A DNA stretch of 64,000 nucleotides from Pagrus major (taxonomy: Eukaryota; Chordata; Actinopteri; Spariformes; Sparidae). The stretch lies in the NCBI RefSeq assembly GCF_040436345.1, contig NC_133230.1, positions 8,267,297 to 8,331,296 of the forward strand, in the 5' to 3' direction. The notes beneath the pieces were generated by a model. It saw only the letters and a program-made list of their open reading frames with translations, was not told the DNA's origin and did no database searches. The stretch's first letter is position 1, and each line of letters begins with the position of its first letter. Shown piece after piece: positions 46,451 to 57,468 of this stretch. The translations under genes and the position numbers were made by a program.

Positions 46451-47943
46451 AAAATATGTTATTTCATTATTTTCTCCACAACCATCTTGTGACCCCCTAT
46501 TGTGGCCTTAACTTCCACAAATTAGGGGGACTACGGACCCTGATTTTGTCCCAGGATTACCCATCTGACAGTACACACCCACGCTGATAGACTCCTTTAG
46601 TCCCGTTCTCCTCCTCTTCATCAAACAGTAATTTATTCACTCTCCACTGCACAGCCCACACCTAGATAAACTATCATGATGTCTGACTCATTGATCAAAC
46701 CTCTCTTCTCTCACCTTTTGTTTCATTGTCTGTTTTCATTGCACAGTTTTTCTGAATAGGGACCTCTTGTCCCCATCCTTGTTATTTTACACCTCTTCTT
46801 GTCCTCACCTATCATCCGCCCACTGACCATCTTCTGTGAGATACCAACCCAGCTTTTATTACATTTATTCGCTTCGGATTTTATAATCGTTTCGAGGGTC
46901 TTGGTTAAGTGAGGGCACACTCACGCATACTTTTCCATTTTCCGCTAAACTGTTCGTACTCAGAATGTTTCACAGGCACTCTTAAGTGTTTTCATCAGGT
47001 ATGTGAGGTTACCTCAGAGATGACTGCCAGGTGCTTTGAACCCTGTGAGGTACATAAGGGCAGAGCCGGCTGTTTTGTGGCTTGTTGTCACATAAATACA
47101 ACGGCAGCAGAGATGACAGAGAAAACACTGCTGTGTTAAGATTGCGACCAACCGACTGGTGTTACATCCCACTGAGACTGACATTATATAACGGAGAATT
47201 GCAGGGTCACATGGGGAAAAGATTACAGGGCTTTTCAAGGTACGGTATGTGTCTCTCAGACTTCACTTCAATGATGTTTACTAAAGGTGTAACACGTGGT
47301 GTGCTAGTTTCACAAACTTCTCTGTTTGCAATTTGCATCTCATACCTCTTGGCGACAAAAAGCTACCTGATTGTCAAGTGTGTGCCAGCTCACATGAAAA
47401 ATATAATTATTGTTTACAACAGAAAAGCAAAGAGAAATTCAGTTTTTCCTCGCTCCCTTTTTTTTTTTTTTTTCACTTTTACAAGACTTTATCATCAACA
47501 CCAGCAGGATTCATTTACAGACATCTTCAAAAAACAAAAAACATGAATCAAATTTTTACTCTTTTAATAAGTATACATCCTGTAGATTAATAAATAGTAT
47601 GCTATGACATCAGTATGTACAGTCAGAAACATTAATTGACAGAGATACATTCTTCAGAGCCTGGAGGGCCATGTTTTTGAAATCCAGTGCATGTCAGTGG
47701 AGGCTGCTGCGGTGATTTGGACGGCTGAAACCATCTGAGTGTACAGCTTCGAGTGGGTAGCATTACAAAGCATCTATTTACAAGTCAAAGCAAGCATTAC
47801 ATCATCACTTATAGACAGCTCACTGATCCTCTTTGTCCAGGACGCATGTTACACTCTAACTTTTCCATATGTTGCATTATCTTTTACAAAGGCTATTTTA
47901 AGGTTGAAACCTTTGGCACACAATGGTTATTTCACTGTAAGCA

Positions 47944-48205
47944 ATAAAATGCTTTATAAAACATTTAGTAAGCAATTGTTTATTGTAAAGTTGCAAATGA
48001 CGTTTATAATACGATACTGTAAATGGTTAGTAAATACTGTGTGGTTCTTCTATAAATGTTATTTATGTTTATAAACCTCTACAATTGCTTTTAAAGGATT
48101 TATAAAGCATTTTATTGTTTGTTAGAAAGTAAAATAACTATTAAGTAAAGTTTGATTAACTCTAAATATACCATTTATTAATGATGGTTATTATAAAGTG
48201 TTCAC
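47944..48205 (+). repeat. AT-rich dispersed repeat, copy 2
   Basis: Same orientation and word order as 45247-45530. Its right end is ggttattataaagtgttcac, whose complement is a GTGAACACTTTATAATAACC-type terminus typical of fish MITEs. No matching left terminus was seen, so both copies may be truncated or solo ends. Confidence 0.75.
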
Positions 48206-49689
48206 ACAGCATCATGCACTGCAGAATCACCCACGAAAATTGTTTCTGGGCCCACATGCATGTCTCACCATGATCTTCATTTGAAACTATTTAAAAAATA
48301 AAAACTTCTAGCAGATCAATTATGAAGAGAAGTAATATAACTCACATTGTACATGTTTCATTTGACCACAGAAGAAGTCAATTTGCCTGTTGACACCAAA
48401 CAGTTGATAGCAGATGACTCACAATCCCAGCCCAGTTGCGAGGATAAAATGGTGACAGATACTGTTTCTGCAAACCACTGATATGTTCATATTTGTAAGT
48501 GTAATAATGTAGGCAACGTTCCATATTGACACCTCATTTCACCTCATGTTACATGTTTATGACCTGATGGCAGCCGAGCCAGTGACTGCAGTTCAAGACT
48601 GGGTAAGCGTGACGCGCTGGATATTTTTAAGGAGACCTTGAGACATCTCCAGCTGTGTTAGTAGCAACCAAAACATAACCTTTACCAAAACCTAACAAAG
48701 GGTTTTTTGTGCCTGAACCTAACCAGAGCAGAAGCATGGTGTCGTCAAAAGATATAATTTAAAACTGAACCTAAAGAAAGTTAATAAATGTAAAGTTTCA
48801 ACATATCCGTGGTTTGCAGAAACATACACTATTAACATTTAATTTGACACGTGGGTGTGTATGATAAAAAAAAGAAAAGAAAATAGTTACTCAACCTACA
48901 CAACTGTTTTCATAACTTATCAAAGTTGAACATTACAAATGACAGAATGAAAATTCTGCTACATGTTTTGTATGACTGTCTGGAACCATAAATAAAACAA
49001 ATTTCATTTTGTATAAAAACAAAAAAGGCCCCGTGCTGCAGGTTACATGAAGGTAACATACATCTCTACACCTGAGATGGCTGAAATCAACAATGTGTCA
49101 ACGGTGCAGAAACTTTGAGGTGTTTATGGCCACTGACATTTAGATTTTTACAAACACCAATCAGCTTTCTTTGTTTGATGCACCAAACTGATAAATGTCA
49201 AGCACTTCTCTGACCCTCCTTATGTACATTGTTTATTTCAGATGATTTCTCCTAAGTAATAAGAGCCTGCAGCTTGAATAATGACGATCACTTAACGAGA
49301 AAATATACTTACAAAAAAAAAACAGAGACAAAGCGTTACATATCTTGGAAATGTTTGCATTCAGTAAATTGTCTCACAATCCCTAAAAATGTGCTGGCTT
49401 TGTGGCTCACATGTACCAAACTCCAACCTTTAAGTTGAAACTCACTGCGTACAGTACATGGCTGCACTGGAATATTTTTTTTCTCTTCATCCCAAGGACT
49501 GTACACCAACCACATTGGCCTTTTGTTGGCAGCATCGACACAGCATGGACTTGAATTTCCAAGATACAGGGCATTCAGCATGTCAAGAATTACAGTAACA
49601 TAGTACTTTTACATCCAAAAGCTTGACACACAATACACACATGCACATTCTCTCTCTCTCTTTCTCTGGCACACACAGACAAACAAACA

Positions 49690-49710
49690 TACACACAGAC
49701 ACACACACAG

Positions 49711-49745
<35 letters not shown>

Positions 49746-49748
49746 CAC
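49690..49748. repeat. (CA)n microsatellite
   Basis: Interrupted CA tract that directly abuts the left terminus of the element at 49749. Confidence 0.95.
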
Positions 49749-50486
49749 GGTATCACTTTACTATAAGGTACACAAAAATGAGAGTATTTACTAAGGGGCG
49801 TGTGAGGACTCACTGGGCCATTAGATAATGATTAGTTTGTAAATATCTATGAATTGACATGCTTTACCTAAAGGCACATAAAGAGTAATAAATTATTAAG
49901 TATTCAGTAATTAACAAGCCTACCTAATTCTATGTGTTAAATACTCAGTATTAAGATTTACTTTACTTGTGGGACACAAAAAGGGTAACTAATGATTAGG
50001 TAATCAGTAAATAATGACTCTAATTGGTAACTACTCAGTATTATGTTTCACTAAACTTAAAATGTGCAAAAAAAGAGTAACTAATGATTAGGTAATCAGT
50101 AAATAATGACTCTAATTGGTAACTACTCAGTATTATGCTTCACTTTAATTGAATGTGCACAAAAAGAGAAGCTAATGCTCAATTAATTAGTAATTAATGA
50201 CTCACCACAGTGGCTGGTTTAAAGTTAATCAGGACAACTGATGAAGAGAGTGGTCAGTACATCAATTCATAGATATTTATGAACTAATCTTTGACTAATG
50301 ATTCATTAATTAAGTATCTTTAGTCTGTTCTATAGTAACTAATAATTATCTACTATATATAGTCCTGGAATCACAGTTATTCAAGGATTACTCCTTAATG
50401 ATTCTTTAAGTCGTTCCTGATTCATTCCTCACTCGCTCCTCAGTAACTACTCACGTTTTTGTGTGCATTATCGTAAAAGTGTGACC
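49749..50486. mobile_element. MITE with about 45-bp inverted termini and internal 92-bp tandem repeats
   Basis: The left terminus GGTATCACTTTACTATAAGG and onward pairs over about 45 bp with the complement of the right terminus (GGTCACACTTTTACGATAAT and onward). Inside are about four degenerate tandem units of roughly 92 bp; the best two begin at 49985 and 50077 (gtaactaatgattaggtaat). It is 738 bp with no coding frame. Both flanks read 'acacac', so the target was probably the CA tract and any target duplication is masked. Confidence 0.85.
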
Positions 50487-51032
50487 ACACACTGCACCTC
50501 TGCCCCTCTCTGAAGGAGTACAGAGAAGTGCCTCAAGTTCTACAGTGCTTCCTTTGTCATCCAGAATATGAATACAATATAAGGCAATTGTAGATGTCTA
50601 AGATATTTACTATATGTGTGTGCGCGTGTATGCGGGCACGCGCCCCCTGCTGTATATGGTGTTCACATTTGGATCAATACAAGCACTTCAGGCCAGTGTG
50701 TATTTTACACTCCACCGGTCGTACTTTTTCAGATTGCTGCTGAGTGTGTTGTATGAATGGCGGAGAGCACTTGCTGAAATAATCCAACAAGAAAATGAAA
50801 CTGTTGGAGAAAAATCGAAGGTCTATTGATGCATGTGGACAAAGTGAACAGAGGCGTGCAGCTTTTTTTTTTTGGCTCGCGCTTTTCCCATCCTCAGCTT
50901 CTTTTAGTCCCAGTCAAATAAAGGCAAATAAACGCTCGTGTAGGCCTACAGAAGATTTTCCCCGGCCAGACAAAATAATGGCTTTTAGGTTATCAACTTA
51001 TGACTTGTGACATTTTTTTGACAATCATATGT

Positions 51033-51346
51033 TTAGAAGCTGATTGTGGATTCCGTCCAGCCGTTCGAGCCGTCTCCCTTCACGGTGCTGGCTGTGCGGC
51101 CTCGAGGCGGCTGGCTGTCGGTCAGGCCGAAGAGCCGCGCCGCTGCGCCCCGGTATTTCCAGGACATGATGTTGTAGAGGATGGGGTTGATGGCGGCGCT
51201 CAGGTAGAAGAGAACTACAGACACTAAGCTGCAGTACTCGGACAAAAGAGACAGCAGCGGGGATGGAGCGTCCAGAGAACGGAACTGTAGGTAGCGTCCT
51301 ACGTGGAACGGCAGCCAGCACAGGACAAAGGCCAACACCACAACCA
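51033..51346 (-). CDS. ghsr: ghsr exon 2 (TM6-TM7 and tail)
   Basis: A 314-bp exon, residues 281-384 and stop. It begins VVVVLAFVLCWLPFHVGRYL (TM6), then SLVSVVLFYLSAAINPILYN (TM7) and a tail ending GWTESTISF, like the mammalian WTESSINT end. The acceptor tcctcctccag is purine-interrupted but phase and homology fix it. Confidence 0.96.
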
Positions 51347-52352
51347 CTGGAGGAGGAGGAGAATGAGGATGATGAACAGATGAAGTAATGGATGAATGGG
51401 TGAGGGAAGGAGAAGAGAGAGGTAGAGAAGTAAGTGACGGGTGAGACGACACATATACTCTATATGGACAAAGTTATGCGTGTGCGTAATTTGCGCGCTC
51501 TCCAAACTTACCCAACATCTTGATGGTCTGTCTGTTGCTTTTTTCCCGATGCGCCACACGGGAGTTTATGTTCGTTTCTCTGTGTCTTTGCCACAGCCGC
51601 CGACCTATGAGGCTGTAGAGCACTGTGAGACAGAACACCGGCATGAAGAAGAACACAGAGCTCAGCCACACCATGGCCCCCATCAGGCCTGACTCCACTG
51701 CGTAATGGGTCATTTTACACTCCCGGGTGTCCCCTTCCTCCGGGAAGAACCCAGTCTCATTCACTGCCCAACTGAGATTTCCTGGCCACATGCTGTCACG
51801 CTCCACTCCAACCATGACAAACACAGGTCCGGCGCTCATTAGAGACACTGTCCAGAGTAGAAGAATGAGGCCGCGCACCCGTCTTTTGGTAACTAAGGCT
51901 TTGGCACGCAGCGGGAAACAGATCGCCAGGTATCTCTCCACTGATAACGCAGTGATGCTGAGGATGGTGGAGTAAGTGCATGACTCTGACACGAACTGAA
52001 AGAGCTTGCAGAGCGCGTCCCCAAACCGCCAGGGCCTGTACCTCCACATACGGTAGAGGTCCAGCGGCATACAGAGGAAGATGAGCAGGTCGGATACGGC
52101 CATGCTGCACAGGTACAGGTTGGTGGTTGTGCGCATGTCCCGGTATTTACTGACCACCAAAATGGTCATGACATTACCGGCCACCCCGACCAGAAACAGC
52201 AGCGTGCAGGCGATGGTGATGGCTGTGAGGAGAGGAATTGAGTAGTAATTGAGAGGAGGCAGGCCGAGGTCAACTTTCCTTGTGGCGTTGTGGGTCTCCT
52301 CCCAGCTGCAGTTATGGGAGAGGCACTCCGAGAGATTTGGCCAAGAGGGCAT
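51033..52352 (-). CDS. ghsr: ghsr: ghrelin receptor, GHS-R1a-like type, 2 exons, complete
   Basis: A class A GPCR of the ghrelin/motilin receptor family, which signals through Gq/calcium at the plasma membrane when binding acyl-ghrelin. Exon 1 is 51512-52352 and exon 2 is 51033-51346, giving 384 residues. Visible are seven hydrophobic segments, the ERY motif at 139-141, the Cys115-Cys212 disulfide pair, NPILY in TM7 and FCLTVLYSLIGRRLW after TM5. The TM3 Glu123 and TM6 Arg298, counterparts of human Glu124 and Arg283 in the ligand pocket, are both kept. N-glycosylation sites lie at N14, N22, N192 and N198. The start is fixed by an in-frame TAA five codons upstream and A at -3. The extracellular loop 2 is about 15 residues longer than in human, as described for the fish GHS-R1a-like receptor. 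It lies tail-to-tail with fndc3b as in human. A motilin receptor was considered, but the TM6-7 and C-terminal WTEST(I/S) match GHSR. Confidence 0.95.
51347..51511 (-). other. ghsr: ghsr intron (165 bp) with read-through frame
   Basis: A short intron at the conserved position after TM5. If retained, exon 1 continues for 12 residues (GKFGERANYAHA) to a TAA at 51474-51476. That gives a 292-residue, five-TM protein like the GHSR1b variant known in mammals and fish. Confidence 0.8.
51512..52352 (-). CDS. ghsr: ghsr exon 1 (TM1-TM5)
   Basis: An 841-bp exon, residues 1-280 plus the first base of Val281. It covers the glycosylated N-terminus, TM1-TM5 and most of intracellular loop 3, ending RQTIKML. 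The donor GTAAGT (51506-51511) sits at the same place as in mammalian GHSR. No extra intron is present. Confidence 0.96.
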
Positions 52353-55300
52353 GCTGTCGCCGCGCGGTTATTCACGGGGCCGTGCCTGGCCCTGACTGCT
52401 GAAGGGACCCAGGGTCTGGGACTCCTCAAGCCCCTTGGCGCTGCCCTTTCCTCCCATCGTCTGTGTTAGAGTTACACACGTAATGGCAAAGGTTGGCAGC
52501 CGTGCGTAAAAACCAAGATACTTCAGCGCGTTGCACACAATGTTGCGTCCACACTGAAGCTGGAACAACTCACAATTCTGATCGGACAAAAAACAACCAA
52601 GATCCTCCAGGGAATAGATAGTCCTCTCCAAAGTCCAACACAAACATGAGGCTATTTTAGGGCAATCCAAATTATCCACTTCATCTGCGCTCTAGAGTGC
52701 TCCAACACTGTTTGGTGTTGAGTACTTGTTCAAAAGAAGAGTAGGCGTGTTAATTACAAAACTAATTGCATGCTGGATATGTGTAAGCTACACATCATCA
52801 GCCTAAATCCATGCGGAGGTGTATTCCAATCAAAACAGATGCAGGAGGAAAAAAGACAGTACAGACATCTCTTATCTAAATGATAAAAGAAAAATCTAAC
52901 TTAGGGACAGTTATCGTCCACGTCCTCACTGTTTGGGGAAAATAAAACATGAGAATCCTTCATGCGCAAAAGAGTCCCAAAGAGTTCCCATCCCCGGCAG
53001 CGCGTCCCTGTGTTTGCGCGTCATATGAATCAAAACAGTGGATCGGTAGATGCATTGGGCAGCATGTGATGGTGAGTCAGAGGCAGGGTCGTAATGATGC
53101 GGCAGCAGCGGTAAACATCTGTCATGGGAAGGGCACCGCAACTCAAACTCAGCCAAACACAAACGGATAAAAAACAACCACAGTGAAAACGAATACTGTG
53201 TGCCGGAACGGAGACAGTTTTCTAAAAGTCACAAGCACCACGAAGGAACGACGCATTCTCAACATAATCATGCACATATGACTTTAAAGGATCTAAGTAG
53301 AATAAAGTAGTTGAGGATGAAGAAATTCACCCTGGCTCTCCACATCTGCTCCTCTGGTTGTGGTGCATATCCATTATGTGAGTCCTGACTCCCAGTGCGC
53401 AAAACATCATATACAGGTGAAGTGGTGCTGCTCAAGGGGAGGGTGGTGTGAGGGTCTACAAAGAGTCCGGTGCTGCAACGCCACCTACAGGTGTTTTCAG
53501 GCTAGTGATGAGTCTGGATTAGTGTCCAATGATCTGTTACCACCAAGTCTTCAGAGAGGGGAAAGAAGAGTGAGCTTTCAGACCCAAAATTACCGCCTGT
53601 TCCAGAAGTGTGGCTTTGCAGCACAGATGGTGAGGGTGATTGAGGGAAACAACATCCCCACAGGGATCAATTTAGTCAACTGCATAAGATTCAAAGATCC
53701 TATCTGGATTTTGCTTCCTAAAATTATCCACACAGGCCTATCTAAAGAGCCACTTTTGGTGATGGTTTAGACAGAGAGTAGAGTTTTTGCCCAGTGGGAT
53801 ATAAAAATGTGATGCTTAATATCTGAGAACTGCACTCTGCCCGAATGTAATCATATTATTCCACAGTCACAAAGAATCAAATTGCATTAAAGTCAATCCG
53901 AAGCCCCAGATTTAATTCAAAGCTCAAATTTGCCCTCTGCTGTAGGAGAAAGGGTGGTGGTGTGGCACTTATGAGTGCACTGCATTCCTGTTTCACAGTG
54001 TTGGCAAATTAGCAACATGTGTCACTTCCCTCCTGCTGTAGAGTTTTATTTGCAAGGAACATTCAGCCACATAAAGTACATTGTATGCACATGTATGTGG
54101 GTAATATTCATGTTTCAGGCAGATTAAAACTGTTGCATAGTGTAAAACGAGGGTAGAGCAGAGTCATTTTAGTAACTTACTTTACTGCCACTAGAATATA
54201 AAATAGCTTATATCACCCTGTAATAACTGGCAACCCGATTGGCAATTCTGCCAACAGCAGTGTTCGGTACCGACAGAGACTGTGAAGTTTGGAAAAGAGC
54301 TTTTGAAGTTGAAGGCTCTAAGCCAAACTGTCAAAAAATTACATTATATTTTACAACTTTAATTTTATGCCTGATCATTAATCCCCGTTATAGACTTGAC
54401 TTTACATAAAACATAGAAGAAAAATTTGGATTGGCAACTGCAAAGTTTGGACAATGTATACTGAGCAGGGAAAATGGAGCATCTGCAAAACACATTTGTT
54501 TTTAAACTGTGGTCAGGGATTTCTTCTAAATGTGTGATTTAAAGGTAGCTGGACCACATGAAGTCATATAGGACTTCAGGAGAGCCAGAAGCTATACAAA
54601 AAGCAATTACTGATGTTCTTCTAAGCTAGGCTAATTAGCTTTTAGATTAATGCATCAATTACTGTTTGATTAGACTTAACTGCAGCCTTATTTGTTTGGT
54701 GTATTAAGCACAATTACTGAGATGTTTGACTATAAAAAAACGATTTATCAATGACAAGAAAAGTGGGCAAATTAGACAAGGCTATCTCACCAATTAGCAT
54801 TTAAGGGTAACCACCAATTTTACACCTTTAAATGTGTAACAGGTCTTGGAGGATTACTGAATATGTGAAGAATTTAGTATAAAGCCTTTTTGTTGATATG
54901 TGTATCAAAAGGGAGTAAATGATTAATGGAACACAAGGAGGCAGGAAAATGGCAGGAAGTTGAGAGTAAAACATGACACGTGAGGATATGATCTACAAAA
55001 TAAAACAGGAAATGACTAACCAAAAACCCAAACCATGACATTTGTGGCTCCAGAGGAAGCTGCATGTGCTACGATAAATTGCCTCTAATGATGTCACGCA
55101 TTGGCTAAATTGCATTGTGGGTAGTGTAGGCGCCAGTTTTGAAAATGGTAACATGATCTCTATCGATTTTGATCATTTGTTTTTAAGCTGTCCATAATGA
55201 GCTCAACAGTGTTATAGGAGTGCAATGCAAACCAGTGTACTGTGCTTTTCATAACTTTGCACCAGCATTACTCACAATGCACAACTTAGCCACTGAGTGA

Positions 55301-57180
55301 CATCATTGGAGGCTATTTATCAGATTCCATGCAGCTTCCTCCAGAGCAACAGAAGGCTTTATACCACTTTTTCACACAGTAGTACTTCCCAAGACCTGTA
55401 AACACACTTAAATGCATAAAACTGGTGGAGTTATCCTTTAACTAGTCATTATAGTTTTGTTTTTACACACTTTCATTTTCCATAATGGCATAATGATGTT
55501 TATATGGGAATGTCAGGTGTCAATAAGTCTGGTCTTGATTCATTTTTGACTGAATGTGCAGTCAACATGCACTTTAGATTTGCAGGGCGTTGGCCAAGAT
55601 GAGCACATTCTTATCATTAGTTAAAATCCTGTCGTCAACTTTGACAGTGTAACACTGTTTATTGCTGTTAGACCGCCAAACACTGCTGCTTATATTCTCA
55701 TTGACTCAATAGCTGGAGGCCTGAATTGTGAAGCTCATCACAATTTGCAATCTATTTCTATTTCTACTGCTCTGATGTGATCCCCATGCTTCAAATATGG
55801 TTATCTCTCTGCCCTTTGCGCTGTGTTTACCAGTAGATACCATTATGTTTATGACCGCTGAATCATAATGTGAGAGAGAGGGAGAGGCAAGAGAGGGCGA
55901 GAGAGAGAAAAAAGAGAGATAGACACAGAAATTGAGAAGGAGAGTGAGAAAGTAAGAGATCCTTATGGTGGTACGGACAGGCGCAGGACACTGGTCAGGA
56001 AAGTTGTGTCTTCGACGGCATCTTTGAGACCTTTTCATCACATCTGGTATGTACGTGTGGTCATACGACTGTGTTGTTTGTGCATGTAAGGTTAGATTTG
56101 GGCCATGTGGAAAAAAACCTCAACTGACAAACTTTTGGCATCTGTATTTATGGACTCTAACGACATTTTAGCGGGCCTACGGTCGTACCAATTGTTGTAA
56201 TGATGATAATAGCTGACAACAAGCTGAAATCACCACTATTTACAGACAAAAAGCCTCAATTGGACTGTTTCTGTGACAACAGGAGGTAATAACAGCAGCA
56301 TTGGTTATCTTCACTGAAATAGGGCTGTGTTTTAGTGTCAGGAGAGTTCTGTTTTTCTGTTTGTTTGGTCTTTTTATGGCTGTGAACGGTGTGTATTGTG
56401 TCCAAGCGTGAAGTCTGTCATAGGTCATCTCTCTGTTTGATCTTTTTATGACAGTGTTGCCGTGTGTTTCAGTCTTATTTCTCTATGGTTCACGTGTATG
56501 TTGTTCTACAGTGTCTCTGGTCAGTGTTAAAGTGTTTTTTAGGTGTCATTTTGTCTGACCTATGACTCCAAGGTGTGGTAGCAGAGTCCAGGGTAAAGTC
56601 CCTGCCATCAGGATACACCCACACATTTGACGCTGATGCGTTCAAGTGTGTGTTTGGTCTGTGTGAGTCGTAGTTTGTAGCTTCATCCACAAGATGGAGG
56701 AAGAGATCTCTTTTTCTACTTGAACGTGATGATCTCTATCCCTACTCCTGTGTGTGGCTGGCAAACTAATGAATGGTTTAGTGCTACAGGTGTGACATGA
56801 GGGTGGGCATGATTTTATCAGGAAAAAGTTTCAGCATGAAAACACACATAGCACGTGCACACAAAGGCTTAGGTGGACACACAGCTAACTCAAATTCTTG
56901 TTTTGTTACTCATCCAAATCCAAAAAACACATGCATGTAAAGCCACAGGCAGTCAAAAAGGCTCATTAATGCACATATTGGCACAGATAGACACATGTGC
57001 AAAAAGCTAAAGAAAGAAACATAAATAACACAAGTCGTACAAAAACAAAGAGAGTAAGAGTGTGAAATGATGAGACAACAAGCAGGACCAGTGTCAGTAT
57101 TTTCTTCCCTGAGAGGACTCCTCCTACTTCACCAAAAGTCCACAACATGTGTCCATCCAATGAGAGAAGCCGTGGGAGGA
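52353..57180. other. Upstream flank of ghsr and intergenic DNA
   Basis: The ghsr promoter and 5' UTR should lie in the first few hundred bases, but no TATA box or other element could be placed with confidence. The reading frames at 52368-52679 (-) and 53360-53770 (+) have no recognisable domains or splice context. The rest is AT-rich without a recognised gene. Confidence 0.6.
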
Positions 57181-57418
57181 ACCTGTTGCTGTGATTGGTG
57201 TAGAGTTTCAGACACCCCTCCCTTCCTGAGGAGTTGGAGAGAGTTCACTGTTAGTTTTTTCCTCAGCCACACTTACTGAGTTAGAGAACAGAGGGAGAGA
57301 GTAGGGCTAGCTGCCTGCTGTACAGTTCCTTTGTGGAGAGTGTGTGTCGTCCATTCAGTGAAGCCAAGTGGACCGGTCACGAACCAACATGTGGGCTGAA
57401 CGTCCACAGACAGAGCAG
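57180..57418 (+). other. Weak candidate promoter / first exon
   Basis: A CCAAT-type box (gattggtg, about 57193) is followed by about 200 bp of less AT-rich sequence. An ATG at 57389 in fair context (ACCAACATG) gives MWAERPQTEQ and runs into a possible donor (gttggt) at 57419. No product is recognised and no downstream exon was found; this could be chance. Confidence 0.15.
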
Positions 57419-57438
57419 GTTGGTATAGTGTCTCCCTC

Positions 57439-57468
57439 TCTGTCTGTCTGTCTGTCTGTCTGTCTGTC
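57439..57468. repeat. (TCTG)n microsatellite
   Basis: About seven TCTG units followed by a GT run. Confidence 0.95.

Larger units (their letters stand above)
44800..51032. other. Intergenic region between fndc3b and ghsr, repeat-rich
   Basis: No gene recognised. Several repeat-derived segments are listed separately (44882-45246, 45247-45530, 46300-46450, 47944-48205, 49749-50486), plus a CA tract at 49690-49748. The open frames here (for example 47082-47546) are low-complexity and resemble no protein known to me. The 3' end of ghsr must lie in the last part, but no clear minus-strand AATAAA was found close to its stop codon. Confidence 0.7.

Noticed and set aside
47082..47546. 154-codon plus-strand frame in the intergenic region
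   Set aside because: Runs into a poly-T stretch (poly-Phe), has no domain, and lies between repeat copies.
49900..50200. Regularly spaced direct repeats that could be taken for a CRISPR or satellite array
   Set aside because: The period is about 92 bp with only a few degenerate copies, the 'spacers' are also repeated, and the block is bounded by inverted termini, so it is the interior of a MITE in a eukaryotic genome.
52368..52679. 103-codon minus-strand frame just upstream of ghsr
   Set aside because: It ends before the ghsr start in another frame and resembles nothing known; probably 5' UTR or promoter sequence. An upstream ORF role is possible but not shown.
53360..53770. 136-codon plus-strand frame upstream of ghsr
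   Set aside because: No recognisable domain, unusual composition and no splice or promoter signals; most likely chance.
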